From positions 1 to 19,513 of the forward strand of contig CAZAJS010000016.1 in NCBI GenBank assembly GCA_964485635.1: a DNA stretch of 19,513 nt, given 5' to 3'. The stretch is from CAZAJS01 sp964485635. GTDB taxonomy: Bacteria; Pseudomonadota; Gammaproteobacteria; Francisellales; Francisellaceae. Made by a program: the position numbers and the translations under genes. Under the pieces are notes generated by a model. That model had not been told where the DNA came from. It saw nothing but the letters and a program-made list of their open reading frames with translations, and ran no database searches. Position 1 is the stretch's first letter, and every line of letters begins with the position of its first letter. This document shows, in pieces, positions 1-6,863 of this stretch.

Positions 1-66
1 AGCGCATGAACTTTATTAAAATAAAATTGAATCAAGTCTAAAGGACTAATAAAAGGAGACAGAATA

Positions 67-165
67 ATGTTTTATATTATTTGGATTACATCGGCATTTG
101 TTGCCGTTGGCTTTGGCTGCTGGTTGGCAGATCGGGTTGACCGGAATAACCCAGACGAAGAGTAG
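67..165 (+). CDS. cydX: CydX-like small subunit of cytochrome bd oxidase
   Basis: This is a 32-codon gene. CydX peptides stabilise the CydAB quinol oxidase in the inner membrane. The ATG follows an AAGGAG ribosome binding site (53-58) with an 8-nt spacer, and a strong terminator follows the stop. The peptide is one hydrophobic helix (about residues 2-21) with an acidic C-terminal tail (DRNNPDEE). Against E. coli CydX recalled from memory it keeps the start pattern of an aromatic residue at 2, Tyr3, Trp6, Ile7, Ala13, Phe16 and Gly17, at the same positions and without gaps. CydX is usually the last gene after cydA and cydB. That fits the terminator here, but the upstream genes lie outside the window, and the first 66 bases are too short to show the end of cydB. 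A different single-helix respiratory or membrane peptide is the main alternative. Confidence 0.75.
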   Translation: MFYIIWITSAFVAVGFGCWLADRVDRNNPDEE

Positions 166-167
166 AT

Positions 168-197
168 AAAAAAGACGGCTGAAATGCCGTCTTTTTT
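168..197 (+). terminator. Intrinsic terminator after cydX
   Basis: A perfect 12-bp stem, AAAAAAGACGGC (168-179) with GCCGTCTTTTTT (186-197), encloses a 6-nt loop and ends in a T run. It begins 2 nt after the cydX stop. It should end the upstream transcript and separate it from coaX. The A-rich left arm would also give a U tract on the opposite strand. Confidence 0.9.
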
Positions 198-216
198 ATT
201 TTATTAAAATTTCATA

Positions 217-245
217 TGCACAAATCGGCAAAATTTGATTATACT
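217..245 (+). promoter_or_regulatory. Probable sigma-70 promoter for the coaX-tmk operon
   Basis: TGCACA (217-222) and TATACT (240-245) are separated by 17 nt and lie just upstream of coaX, after the terminator. The -10 matches the consensus at 5 of 6 positions and the -35 at 4 of 6. The predicted start near 252 would leave a leader of about 30 nt. Confidence 0.5.
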
Positions 246-282
246 AAATGACAATAAATAAAGTGAACTTGAGTCACACATA

Positions 283-1077
283 ATGATTTTGGCACTGGAT
301 GTAGGCAATTCTCATATTCACGCAGGTGTCTTTATTGATCAATCATTGGTATTACAATTTCGTTATTCAACTGTTTCAGCCACAGCCGTTAGTTCAGATC
401 AAATAGGCGTTTTTATGCGACAAGTATTGCATGAAAATGGCTATGATCCGCAGGCTGTGTCACATGTAGCGATTGCCTCTGTTGTGCCAGCAATCAATTA
501 TACACTGCGAGCAGCATTTATTAAGTACTTTGGTCAGTCAGCGTTTTTTTTAACGCCTCAAATGAATTACCAGTTAAGGATGGATGTGACAACACCCGAA
601 GCTGTCGGGGTGGATCGTTTAGCGGCTTGTATTGCAGCGGTTGACACGTACCCAGGTCAACATTTAATTATATTTGACTTGGGAACAGCTACCGTTGTTG
701 ATGTGGTTGCTGATGGACAGCGTTATTTAAGTGGCGCTATTTTACCGGGGCTTAAGACATCGTTAGAGGCCTTAAGCCATTCAGCAGCTCAGCTAGCAAA
801 TGTCAGTATTATTAAACCAGAAAAGGCCATTGGCCATGATACAACAACGAATGTCCAGGCAGGACTTTATTACAGTCATTTAGGTGCTTTAAAATGTTTT
901 AAAGAAACCATTCTATACGAGCTTGATACACGTGCTGATCAAATTATGACAATTGCCACAGGTGGGTTTGCTCAGTTGTTTGCTCAAGACCAAACACTAT
1001 TTGATGTTATTATGCCGGATTTAGTCCTAAAAGGGATTAAACAGGCTTTTGAAATGAATTATAAGGAAGCGAACTAA
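283..1077 (+). CDS. coaX: Type III pantothenate kinase
   Basis: CoaX phosphorylates pantothenate with ATP, the first step of coenzyme A synthesis, in the cytoplasm. Type III enzymes belong to the ASKHA fold, are not inhibited by CoA and generally need a monovalent cation. The 264-residue length is usual. Visible motifs are the N-terminal phosphate loop (DVGNSH, residues 6-11), the pantothenate and catalytic segment GVDR (109-112, with Asp111 the expected base), a second phosphate motif FDLGTA (131-136), and GAILPG (151-156). The ATG at 283 has only a weak ribosome binding site (GAG at 271-273). The stop overlaps the deoB start by one base (TAATG), so the two are probably translationally coupled. 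In many gammaproteobacteria coaX sits near birA; here it heads a nucleoside salvage cluster. Confidence 0.93.
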   Translation: MILALDVGNSHIHAGVFIDQSLVLQFRYSTVSATAVSSDQIGVFMRQVLHENGYDPQAVSHVAIASVVPAINYTLRAAFIKYFGQSAFFLTPQMNYQLRMDVTTPEAVGVDRLAACIAAVDTYPGQHLIIFDLGTATVVDVVADGQRYLSGAILPGLKTSLEALSHSAAQLANVSIIKPEKAIGHDTTTNVQAGLYYSHLGALKCFKETILYELDTRADQIMTIATGGFAQLFAQDQTLFDVIMPDLVLKGIKQAFEMNYKEAN

Positions 1078-2345
1078 TGTCAAACATGGCGAATCATACG
1101 CTGGCAAATAGAAAGGTTGTCATTTTATTGCTTGATTCATTTGGAATAGGGGCGAGTCCCGATGCCGAAGAATTTGGTGACCAAGGCGCCGATACGCTAG
1201 GGCATATCGTGGAGAAAAGGTCTCAGCAAGGCAAGCCTTTGTATTTACCAAATTTAAATCAAAAAGGATTAGGTCAAGCAGCTCAGGCAGCAAGGAAGTC
1301 ACCTTTAGCTATGCCACTAGATGGCAATCGACAAGCCAGTGTCATCGATGGGATGTACGGTTATTGCCAGGAAATTAGCCGAGGGAAGGACACGCCAAGC
1401 GGACATTGGGAGCTTGCTGGTGTGCCTGTTTTGTTTGATTGGCATTATTTCAAAAAAAATCCCCAGGCCAGTTGTTTTCCAGATGCATTTTTAACGGCAT
1501 GGCAATCCGAAGCAGGGTTACAGGATGGGGTGATTGATGCCGGGCATGCTTCAGGGACTCAAGTGCTGAAGGATCATGGCGTGGAGCATTGCCTAACGAA
1601 AAAACCCATTATTTATACATCAGCTGATAGTGTCTTTCAAGTGGCAGCGCATGAAGAATATTTTGGATTAGAAGAACTGTATCGCATTTGCCATATTGCG
1701 CGAGAAGTGCTTAATGAGCAAGGCTTGGTTGTGGGGCGAGTCATTGCAAGGCCTTTCACAGGTGAGTCATCAGAATCCTACCAGCGCAGTGCTAATCGGA
1801 AAGATTATTCGATTCTTCCGCCAAAACCAACATTGTTAGATCACTTAAAACAAGCTGGTGGGGATGTGGTATCGATTGGCAAGATCGCTGATATTTATGC
1901 GCATCAAGGCATTACACAATCAATTAAGGCCGATGGCATTAGTGGGCTGTTTGATGCGACCTTAGAAGCCTATGACCAAGCACAACCCAACACATTGATT
2001 TTTACAAATTTTGTTGATTTTGATGCGAAATATGGACATCGACGTGATGTTTTTGGTTATGCGGCAAGCTTAGAGTATTTTGATCAACGTTTGCCAGAAT
2101 TAAATAAACGTTTAGATCAAGATACAATTGTGATTGTTGCAGCAGATCACGGTTGTGATCCAACATGGCATGGTACGGACCATACCCGAGAGTATATTCC
2201 TTTTTTATTATGGGGATTGAATATTCAGCCACAATTTGTTGGGTGCCGTGAAACATTTGCTGATATTGGGCAAACAATTGCCGATTATATGGGATTAATG
2301 CCTCTTGAGGTCGGGGCTTCAGTGTTTGAAAAAAATAAGGTTTAA
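1077..2345 (+). CDS. deoB: Phosphopentomutase
   Basis: DeoB interconverts deoxyribose 1-phosphate and deoxyribose 5-phosphate (and the ribose forms). It links nucleoside phosphorolysis to the aldolase encoded next door. It belongs to the alkaline phosphatase superfamily with two Mn ions. The 422 residues are slightly longer than E. coli DeoB (407). Key residues seen are metal ligand Asp20 (LLLDSFGIG), the phospho-threonine loop GKDTPSGHWE with Thr106 as nucleophile, and the C-terminal metal sites ADHG (356-359) and TDHT (367-370). The start at 1077 has a good site, AAGGAAG at 1062-1068; a second ATG at 1086 is possible but less well spaced. The gene overlaps coaX by one base and ends 5 bp before deoC. 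Confidence 0.96.
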   Translation: MSNMANHTLANRKVVILLLDSFGIGASPDAEEFGDQGADTLGHIVEKRSQQGKPLYLPNLNQKGLGQAAQAARKSPLAMPLDGNRQASVIDGMYGYCQEISRGKDTPSGHWELAGVPVLFDWHYFKKNPQASCFPDAFLTAWQSEAGLQDGVIDAGHASGTQVLKDHGVEHCLTKKPIIYTSADSVFQVAAHEEYFGLEELYRICHIAREVLNEQGLVVGRVIARPFTGESSESYQRSANRKDYSILPPKPTLLDHLKQAGGDVVSIGKIADIYAHQGITQSIKADGISGLFDATLEAYDQAQPNTLIFTNFVDFDAKYGHRRDVFGYAASLEYFDQRLPELNKRLDQDTIVIVAADHGCDPTWHGTDHTREYIPFLLWGLNIQPQFVGCRETFADIGQTIADYMGLMPLEVGASVFEKNKV

Positions 2346-2350
2346 AGCAT

Positions 2351-3091
2351 ATGCACAATAAACACAATAACTCAATTAGTCATGCAACCATTATTTCCTT
2401 GGTTGATTTAACTTTATTAGATGACCATAGTGATAAAAAAGCCATTCAACAATTATGTGATGATGCACTTAAAAATCCAATTGCGCCAACTGCTGCAATT
2501 TGTATTTTTAAATCATTTATTCCACATGCAAAAAAAACATTAGCGAGTGATATGCCCATTGCTACTGTTGCTAACTTTCCTAAAGGGGATGGCAGCATTG
2601 AATCTGTGGTTGCAGAAGTCAAACAAGCTGTGGCTATTGGTGCTGATGAAATCGATATTGTCATTCCATATCATGACTATCTTGAAAAGGGGCAATCACA
2701 AAATGCCTGTCAACTTGTTGCTGTCTGTAAAGAAGCCTGCCAAGGAAAAGTATTAAAAGTCATCATTGAATCTGGCGCATTAGAACAGGATGCTTTGATT
2801 TATCAGGCTAGTGTTGATGCAATTAATAATGGGGCAGATTTTATTAAAACCTCAACAGGCAAGTCTGAAAAAGGCGGGGCAACATTACAAGCTGTTGAGG
2901 TAATGTTACAGGCCATCGCGAATACCAATAATTCGGTTGGATTGAAAGTCTCTGGCGGGGTTCATACCGTCAGCCAAGCCTGTGAGTATATTCAAAAAGC
3001 CAGTGAAAAAATGGGGCAAAATTATATTCATCCAAGCACATTTCGACTTGGTGCAAGTCGGTTGTTGAGTAATGTAATTAAAGAGGCATAA
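2351..3091 (+). CDS. deoC: Deoxyribose-phosphate aldolase
   Basis: DeoC cleaves 2-deoxyribose 5-phosphate to acetaldehyde and glyceraldehyde 3-phosphate, sending deoxynucleoside carbon into glycolysis. It is a class I aldolase with a TIM barrel. The 246 residues are a little shorter than E. coli DERA (259). Catalytic residues align well: Asp102 (DEIDIVIPY), the Schiff-base Lys166 in FIKTSTGK, and the assisting Lys199 in GLKVSGGV. It takes the product of DeoB directly, which explains their adjacency. The 5-bp gap after deoB and 20-bp gap before the transporter's likely start support one transcript. I see no CytR or DeoR operator that I could defend. Confidence 0.96.
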   Translation: MHNKHNNSISHATIISLVDLTLLDDHSDKKAIQQLCDDALKNPIAPTAAICIFKSFIPHAKKTLASDMPIATVANFPKGDGSIESVVAEVKQAVAIGADEIDIVIPYHDYLEKGQSQNACQLVAVCKEACQGKVLKVIIESGALEQDALIYQASVDAINNGADFIKTSTGKSEKGGATLQAVEVMLQAIANTNNSVGLKVSGGVHTVSQACEYIQKASEKMGQNYIHPSTFRLGASRLLSNVIKEA

Positions 3092-3111
3092 ATAAACAGG
3101 AGAATAAATTG

Positions 3112-4315
3112 ATGACGGATTGGTTGATTCGGTTTTTTTTTTATGATTTTAGGTCTGGCATTTGTATTTATTGCTAGTTTAGCGGTCAGCACCAATCGAA
3201 GTGGGGTTCGTTATCGGTATTTGATTCAGATTTTCATCGTTCAAATCATTATTGCTTTCTTTTTTTTAGATTCCAAAATTGGTTTAATGACGGTGCAAGT
3301 GATTAATGATGGTTTTAATTTATTAATGGACTATGCCGCAGATGGGGTTTCTTTTGTTTTTGGAAAGCAGGCCGGCGAGAGTCAAATTTTCTTTTTTTCA
3401 GTATTAATGCCCATTGTGTTTATTTCTGCCTTAATTGGGATTTTAAAGTATTTAAGAATTCTCCCATTAATTGTTAAAGTATTAGGCTATTTACTATCGA
3501 AGGTTAATGGTATGCCTCGCTTAGAATCCTTTAATGCGGTTAGTTCTTTAACATTTGGACAATCAGAAAACTTTATTCTTTATAAGAATGTATTAGGACG
3601 TTTACCAAAACATCGGCTTTACACAATGGCTGCGACAGCAATGTCAACAGTCTCTTTGGCCATTGTCGGTGCTTATATGGAGCTGATTGATGCGAAGTAT
3701 GTCTGTGTTGCTTTAGCGTTAAATATGTTTAGCACATTTTTTGTATTAAGTATTTTAAATCCATATGAGCTAACAGAACAAGAAAAGCTAGCGCCTGTAA
3801 GTAATGATATTGGAGCAACAGATTCAAATTTTTTTCAAGTGTTAAGTGATTATATTTTAGATGGATTTAAAGTGGCAATTATTGTTGGGGCAATGCTCAT
3901 TGGGTTTACTGCTTTACTAGCATTACTCAATGGTATTTTTAATGCAGTATTAGGAGTGAGCTTTCAATATTGTCTAGGAATTTTATTTTATCCGCTAGCC
4001 TGGTTAATGGGGCTGTCAGCCGGTGATACGCTACAAGGGGCAATGATTATGGCAACGAAGTTAGTCAGCAATGAGTTTATTGCAATGCAACAATTGACAG
4101 ATGGCAGTGTGCATCTAAGCGCTCATTCACAAGCCATTGTTTCTGTATTCTTAGTTTCGTTTGCTAATTTCACCTCAATTGGTATTTTATCAGGAGCCGT
4201 TCGCGCATTAAATGAAGAGGCCGGACGGAGTGTCGCCCAGTTCGGAATTAAAATGTTATATGGGGCCACATTAGTCAGTATGATGTCAGCAATTATTGTT
4301 GGGATGTTTGTCTGA
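3112..4315 (+). CDS. nupC: NupC-family nucleoside transporter, 5' end interrupted by a T10 tract
   Basis: This is a concentrative nucleoside transporter that imports nucleosides with protons across the inner membrane. The intact frame from ATG 3143 encodes 390 residues. It has CNT hallmarks: CPIVFISALIG-like (MPIVFISALIG), SKVNGM, ESFNAVSS, GQSENF, MAATAMSTVS, ATKLVSNEF and VSFANF, with high similarity along the length to E. coli NupC. That ATG is preceded only by ten T (3133-3142) and has no ribosome binding site. The ATG at 3112 has a good one (AGGAG 3098-3102, 9-nt spacer) but its frame stops at 3175-3177. With nine T the two frames join, adding MTDWLIRFFF and giving 400 residues, the length of E. 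coli NupC. I therefore report the gene from 3112 as frame-interrupted. The disruption may be biological or a homopolymer error, and initiation at 3143 would lose only about six conserved positions. The stop overlaps tmk (TGATG). Confidence 0.88.
3133..3142 (+). repeat. T10 homopolymer at the nupC start
   Basis: Ten consecutive T lie between the well-placed ATG at 3112 and the ATG at 3143. Nine T would fuse both into one open frame and ten give a stop after 21 codons. Such tracts are prone to slippage in replication, transcription and sequencing. Confidence 0.95.
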
Positions 4316-4935
4316 TGGTAGGACGTTTTATTGTATTTGAAGGGATTGAGGGTGCTGGCAAAAGTAGCCAGCTTAAGGCACTTAAAACAACTTTGGAACA
4401 AAAAGGATACCGAGTCTGTTTAACGCGGGAGCCAGGTGGGACTCCGATTGCTGAAAAACTACGTTGTATTTTAGCCGCACAAGATACACATGAGCCTTTA
4501 AGTGCAAAGACAGAATTATTACTCATGTATGCCAGTCGGCTTCAGCATATTGAGCATGTGATTCAACCAGCGCTACAAGACGGCCAAATTGTGTTATGTG
4601 ATCGGTTCTTTTGGTCGAGTTTTGCCTATCAAAGTGGCGGGCGCGGTATTCCATTAGAACAAGTACAACAGTTAAATCATTGGGCCATTGGCCATTTTAT
4701 GCCGGATTTAACGGTGTATCTTGATATTCCACCATCAGTCGGTCTAGCAAGGGCTGCACAGGTTGGGCAACCGGATCGTTTTGAGCAACAAAAAGTCTCC
4801 TTTTTTTCACGTGCTCGGCAAGTATTTTACCAATTAGTGCAGCAATTTCCTGACACAAGTTGTTGCATTGATGCACAAGCAGATTTTCAAACAGTTCAGC
4901 GTCAAATCATACAGTTTGTCATTCAAGCGTTGTAA
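4315..4935 (+). CDS. tmk: Thymidylate kinase
   Basis: Tmk phosphorylates dTMP to dTDP with ATP and is essential for DNA synthesis by both the new and salvage routes. The 206-residue length is normal. Motifs are the P-loop GIEGAGKS (10-17), REPGGT (38-43) for dTMP binding, DRFFWSSFAYQ (96-106), and a LID around RAAQVGQPDRFEQQ (146-159). The LID has the arginine pattern of the E. coli-like type rather than the human type, which I infer from the basic residue lying in the LID instead of the P-loop. The start overlaps the nupC stop by one base. In E. coli tmk sits with holB; here it ends a nucleoside catabolism and uptake run. The last codons contain a promoter for the next gene. Confidence 0.96.
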   Translation: MVGRFIVFEGIEGAGKSSQLKALKTTLEQKGYRVCLTREPGGTPIAEKLRCILAAQDTHEPLSAKTELLLMYASRLQHIEHVIQPALQDGQIVLCDRFFWSSFAYQSGGRGIPLEQVQQLNHWAIGHFMPDLTVYLDIPPSVGLARAAQVGQPDRFEQQKVSFFSRARQVFYQLVQQFPDTSCCIDAQADFQTVQRQIIQFVIQAL

Positions 4936-4944
4936 CGCTATAAT
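4916..4944 (+). promoter_or_regulatory. Near-consensus sigma-70 promoter for ubiK
   Basis: TTGTCA (4916-4921) and a perfect TATAAT (4939-4944) are separated by exactly 17 nt. The -35 lies within the tmk coding end and the -10 just after its stop. Predicted transcription begins near 4951, about 27 nt before the ubiK start, and would also serve comM. Confidence 0.75.
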
Positions 4945-4977
4945 GAAAGTAACGTCACAATGTTTAGAGGTCTGTCA

Positions 4978-5301
4978 ATGAACTTTGATAATTTATTTCA
5001 GCAATGTCAATCAAAGGTTGATCAATTAACACCGGAACCTATTAAAAAAGTTAAAAAAACAATTAAAACAAATTGTAAAACAGCAGTGCAAACTGGACTA
5101 TCCCGATTTGATTTTGTTACACGTCAAGAGTTTGATACGCAAGTGGCTGTTTTGCAAAAAACACGTCAAAAACTTGATGCGCTTGAGCAAAAATTAGATA
5201 CTTTACTTGCTGAGCAAGCAGACAATCAGCAAAAGACATCAACGAAACATCACAAGCAATCGTCTGAAACATCCGACAAAGATCATCACAAAAAAGGGTG
5301 A
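4978..5301 (+). CDS. ubiK: UbiK-type (BMFP/YqiC) accessory factor for ubiquinone synthesis
   Basis: UbiK is a small coiled-coil membrane-associated protein that supports aerobic ubiquinone synthesis through UbiJ. The 107-residue protein matches the family's core: an N-terminal amphipathic region (residues 1-30), then SRFDFVTRQEFDTQVAVL (42-59), corresponding to the TRLDLVSREEFDVQ segment of E. coli UbiK, followed by a leucine-spaced coiled coil to about residue 80 and a polar His/Lys-rich tail. I chose ATG 4978 because AGAGG at 4966-4970 gives a 7-nt spacer. An ATG at 4960 would add six residues but lies about nine bases from the predicted transcript start and has no binding site. The gene is followed after 21 bp by comM. 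The family is reliable; the role in this organism is by analogy. Confidence 0.85.
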   Translation: MNFDNLFQQCQSKVDQLTPEPIKKVKKTIKTNCKTAVQTGLSRFDFVTRQEFDTQVAVLQKTRQKLDALEQKLDTLLAEQADNQQKTSTKHHKQSSETSDKDHHKKG

Positions 5302-5322
5302 CCTAAAGGGGGAGGGTAGATC

Positions 5323-6837
5323 ATGGCACTGTCGCGAATATTGTCCCGAGGACAAGTCGGAATGGAGGCGCCATTGGTCACTGTTGAAGTGCATATCTCA
5401 AATGGACTTCCAGGGCTTTCAATTGTTGGGTTGCCTGAAACGGCTGTTAAAGAAAGTAAAGATCGTGTCCGAAGTGCATTAATGAATGCTGGGTTTTCTT
5501 ATCCGAATCAACGGATTACGATTAATCTGGCACCTGCAGATTTGCCGAAACAAGGCGGACGGTTTGATTTGCCAATTGCCCTAGGGATTTTAGCTGCCTC
5601 GGGGCAAATTGATGCCAAGCAATTAGCCGGCTATGAATTTGCCGGTGAGTTACTATTAACTGGTCAAATTCGGCCTATTGTGGGGGCGATTCCATTTGCG
5701 TTAGCGACGAAAAAGGACAACCATACATTAATGATTGCGCAACAAAATGCCAGTGAGGTTGCGTTAGTTGAAGGGCTCAATGCCTATGGTGCACCAGATT
5801 TAAATTCAGTTGTATCACACTTACAAAACAAAGCATTACTACCAGCCGTTGCTTGCCATCTGACGCCAGGTGATGGACAACACAATCAAGATTTAAGTGA
5901 TGTCAAAGGTCAAACACAAGCTAAAAGGGCTTTAATGCTTGCAGCAGCTGGGGGGCATAACTTGCTCTTTGTTGGCCCACCGGGGTCAGGTAAAACGATG
6001 TTAGCCAGTCGAATGGTTGATTTATTACCGGCATTGACATCGGACCAAGCGTTAGAAAATGCAGCGATTGCTTCCATAAAAGGGATTGATGCAATTGAAC
6101 AATCCTTTTATCAACGTCCCTTTCGTCAACCGCATTATACGGCCTCATCAGCCGCATTAGTTGGCGGTGGCAGCCATCCGCAGCCTGGAGAAGTATCACT
6201 GGCGCATCATGGTGTTTTATTTTTAGATGAGTTACCCGAGTTCGATCGGAAAGTATTAGAAGTGTTACGCTCGCCATTAGAGTCTGGCCAAGTCATGATT
6301 TCAAGGGCAAAGAGCCAAGTTCATTTTCCCGCTAATTTTCAATTAATTGCCGCAATGAATCCTTGCCCCTGTGGTTATTGGGGATCTCAAACGAAAGCAT
6401 GTCGTGACAGTGCCCATCAAATTCGCCAATATCAAAGCAAACTATCAGGCCCTTTGTTAGATCGCATTGATTTGCAGGTGGAAGTCTTAGAATTAGACAG
6501 TCAAACCTTGACCAATAAAAATCTGGAAGGCGATTCGAGTCAAACGGTACGACAATGGGTGACACAAGCCCGATCACGACAATATCAACGTCAACAAAAA
6601 GTCAATGCAGAGTTAAGTGCTCGAGAAATTGATACGATTTGTCAAGTTACTGATGATGCGACAAACCTATTGCAACAAGCGATTGATAAAATGGGTTTAT
6701 CTGCTCGAGCCTATTATCGTATTTTGAAAGTTGCACGAACGATTGCTGATATACAAGCGTCTGATACAGTTGGACCGAAACATATCCAAGAAGCCTTAAA
6801 TTATCGTAAACTAGATCGCTATATGCATTGCACTTAG
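5323..6837 (+). CDS. comM: ComM/YifB-type Mg chelatase-like AAA+ ATPase
   Basis: ComM is a hexameric helicase that promotes branch migration during natural transformation; homologues occur widely, including in species not known to be competent. The 504 residues fit the family. The N-terminal domain begins MALSRILSRGQVGMEA and carries GLPGLSIVGLPETAVKESKDRVRSA (28-52), as in YifB. The AAA+ core has Walker A GPPGSGKT (218-225), Walker B VLFLDELPEF (298-307) and a cysteine cluster NPCPCGYWG...C (346-360) typical of this group. The C-terminal Mg chelatase domain ends with SARAYYRILKVARTIADI. A strong binding site (GGAGG, 5311-5315) precedes the ATG. No other competence genes are visible nearby, so DNA uptake cannot be inferred from this window alone. 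Confidence 0.95.
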   Translation: MALSRILSRGQVGMEAPLVTVEVHISNGLPGLSIVGLPETAVKESKDRVRSALMNAGFSYPNQRITINLAPADLPKQGGRFDLPIALGILAASGQIDAKQLAGYEFAGELLLTGQIRPIVGAIPFALATKKDNHTLMIAQQNASEVALVEGLNAYGAPDLNSVVSHLQNKALLPAVACHLTPGDGQHNQDLSDVKGQTQAKRALMLAAAGGHNLLFVGPPGSGKTMLASRMVDLLPALTSDQALENAAIASIKGIDAIEQSFYQRPFRQPHYTASSAALVGGGSHPQPGEVSLAHHGVLFLDELPEFDRKVLEVLRSPLESGQVMISRAKSQVHFPANFQLIAAMNPCPCGYWGSQTKACRDSAHQIRQYQSKLSGPLLDRIDLQVEVLELDSQTLTNKNLEGDSSQTVRQWVTQARSRQYQRQQKVNAELSAREIDTICQVTDDATNLLQQAIDKMGLSARAYYRILKVARTIADIQASDTVGPKHIQEALNYRKLDRYMHCT

Positions 6838-6863
6838 CCATAATTATAAAGACCTAAATCAAC

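Noticed and set aside
1..66. Possible end of cydB before the CydX-like gene
   Set aside because: One frame stops at base 9, but two residues are not enough to identify a protein.
2002..2367. A 121-codon - strand frame opposite deoB
   Set aside because: It is a shadow of the deoB coding frame, with no ribosome binding site or family resemblance.
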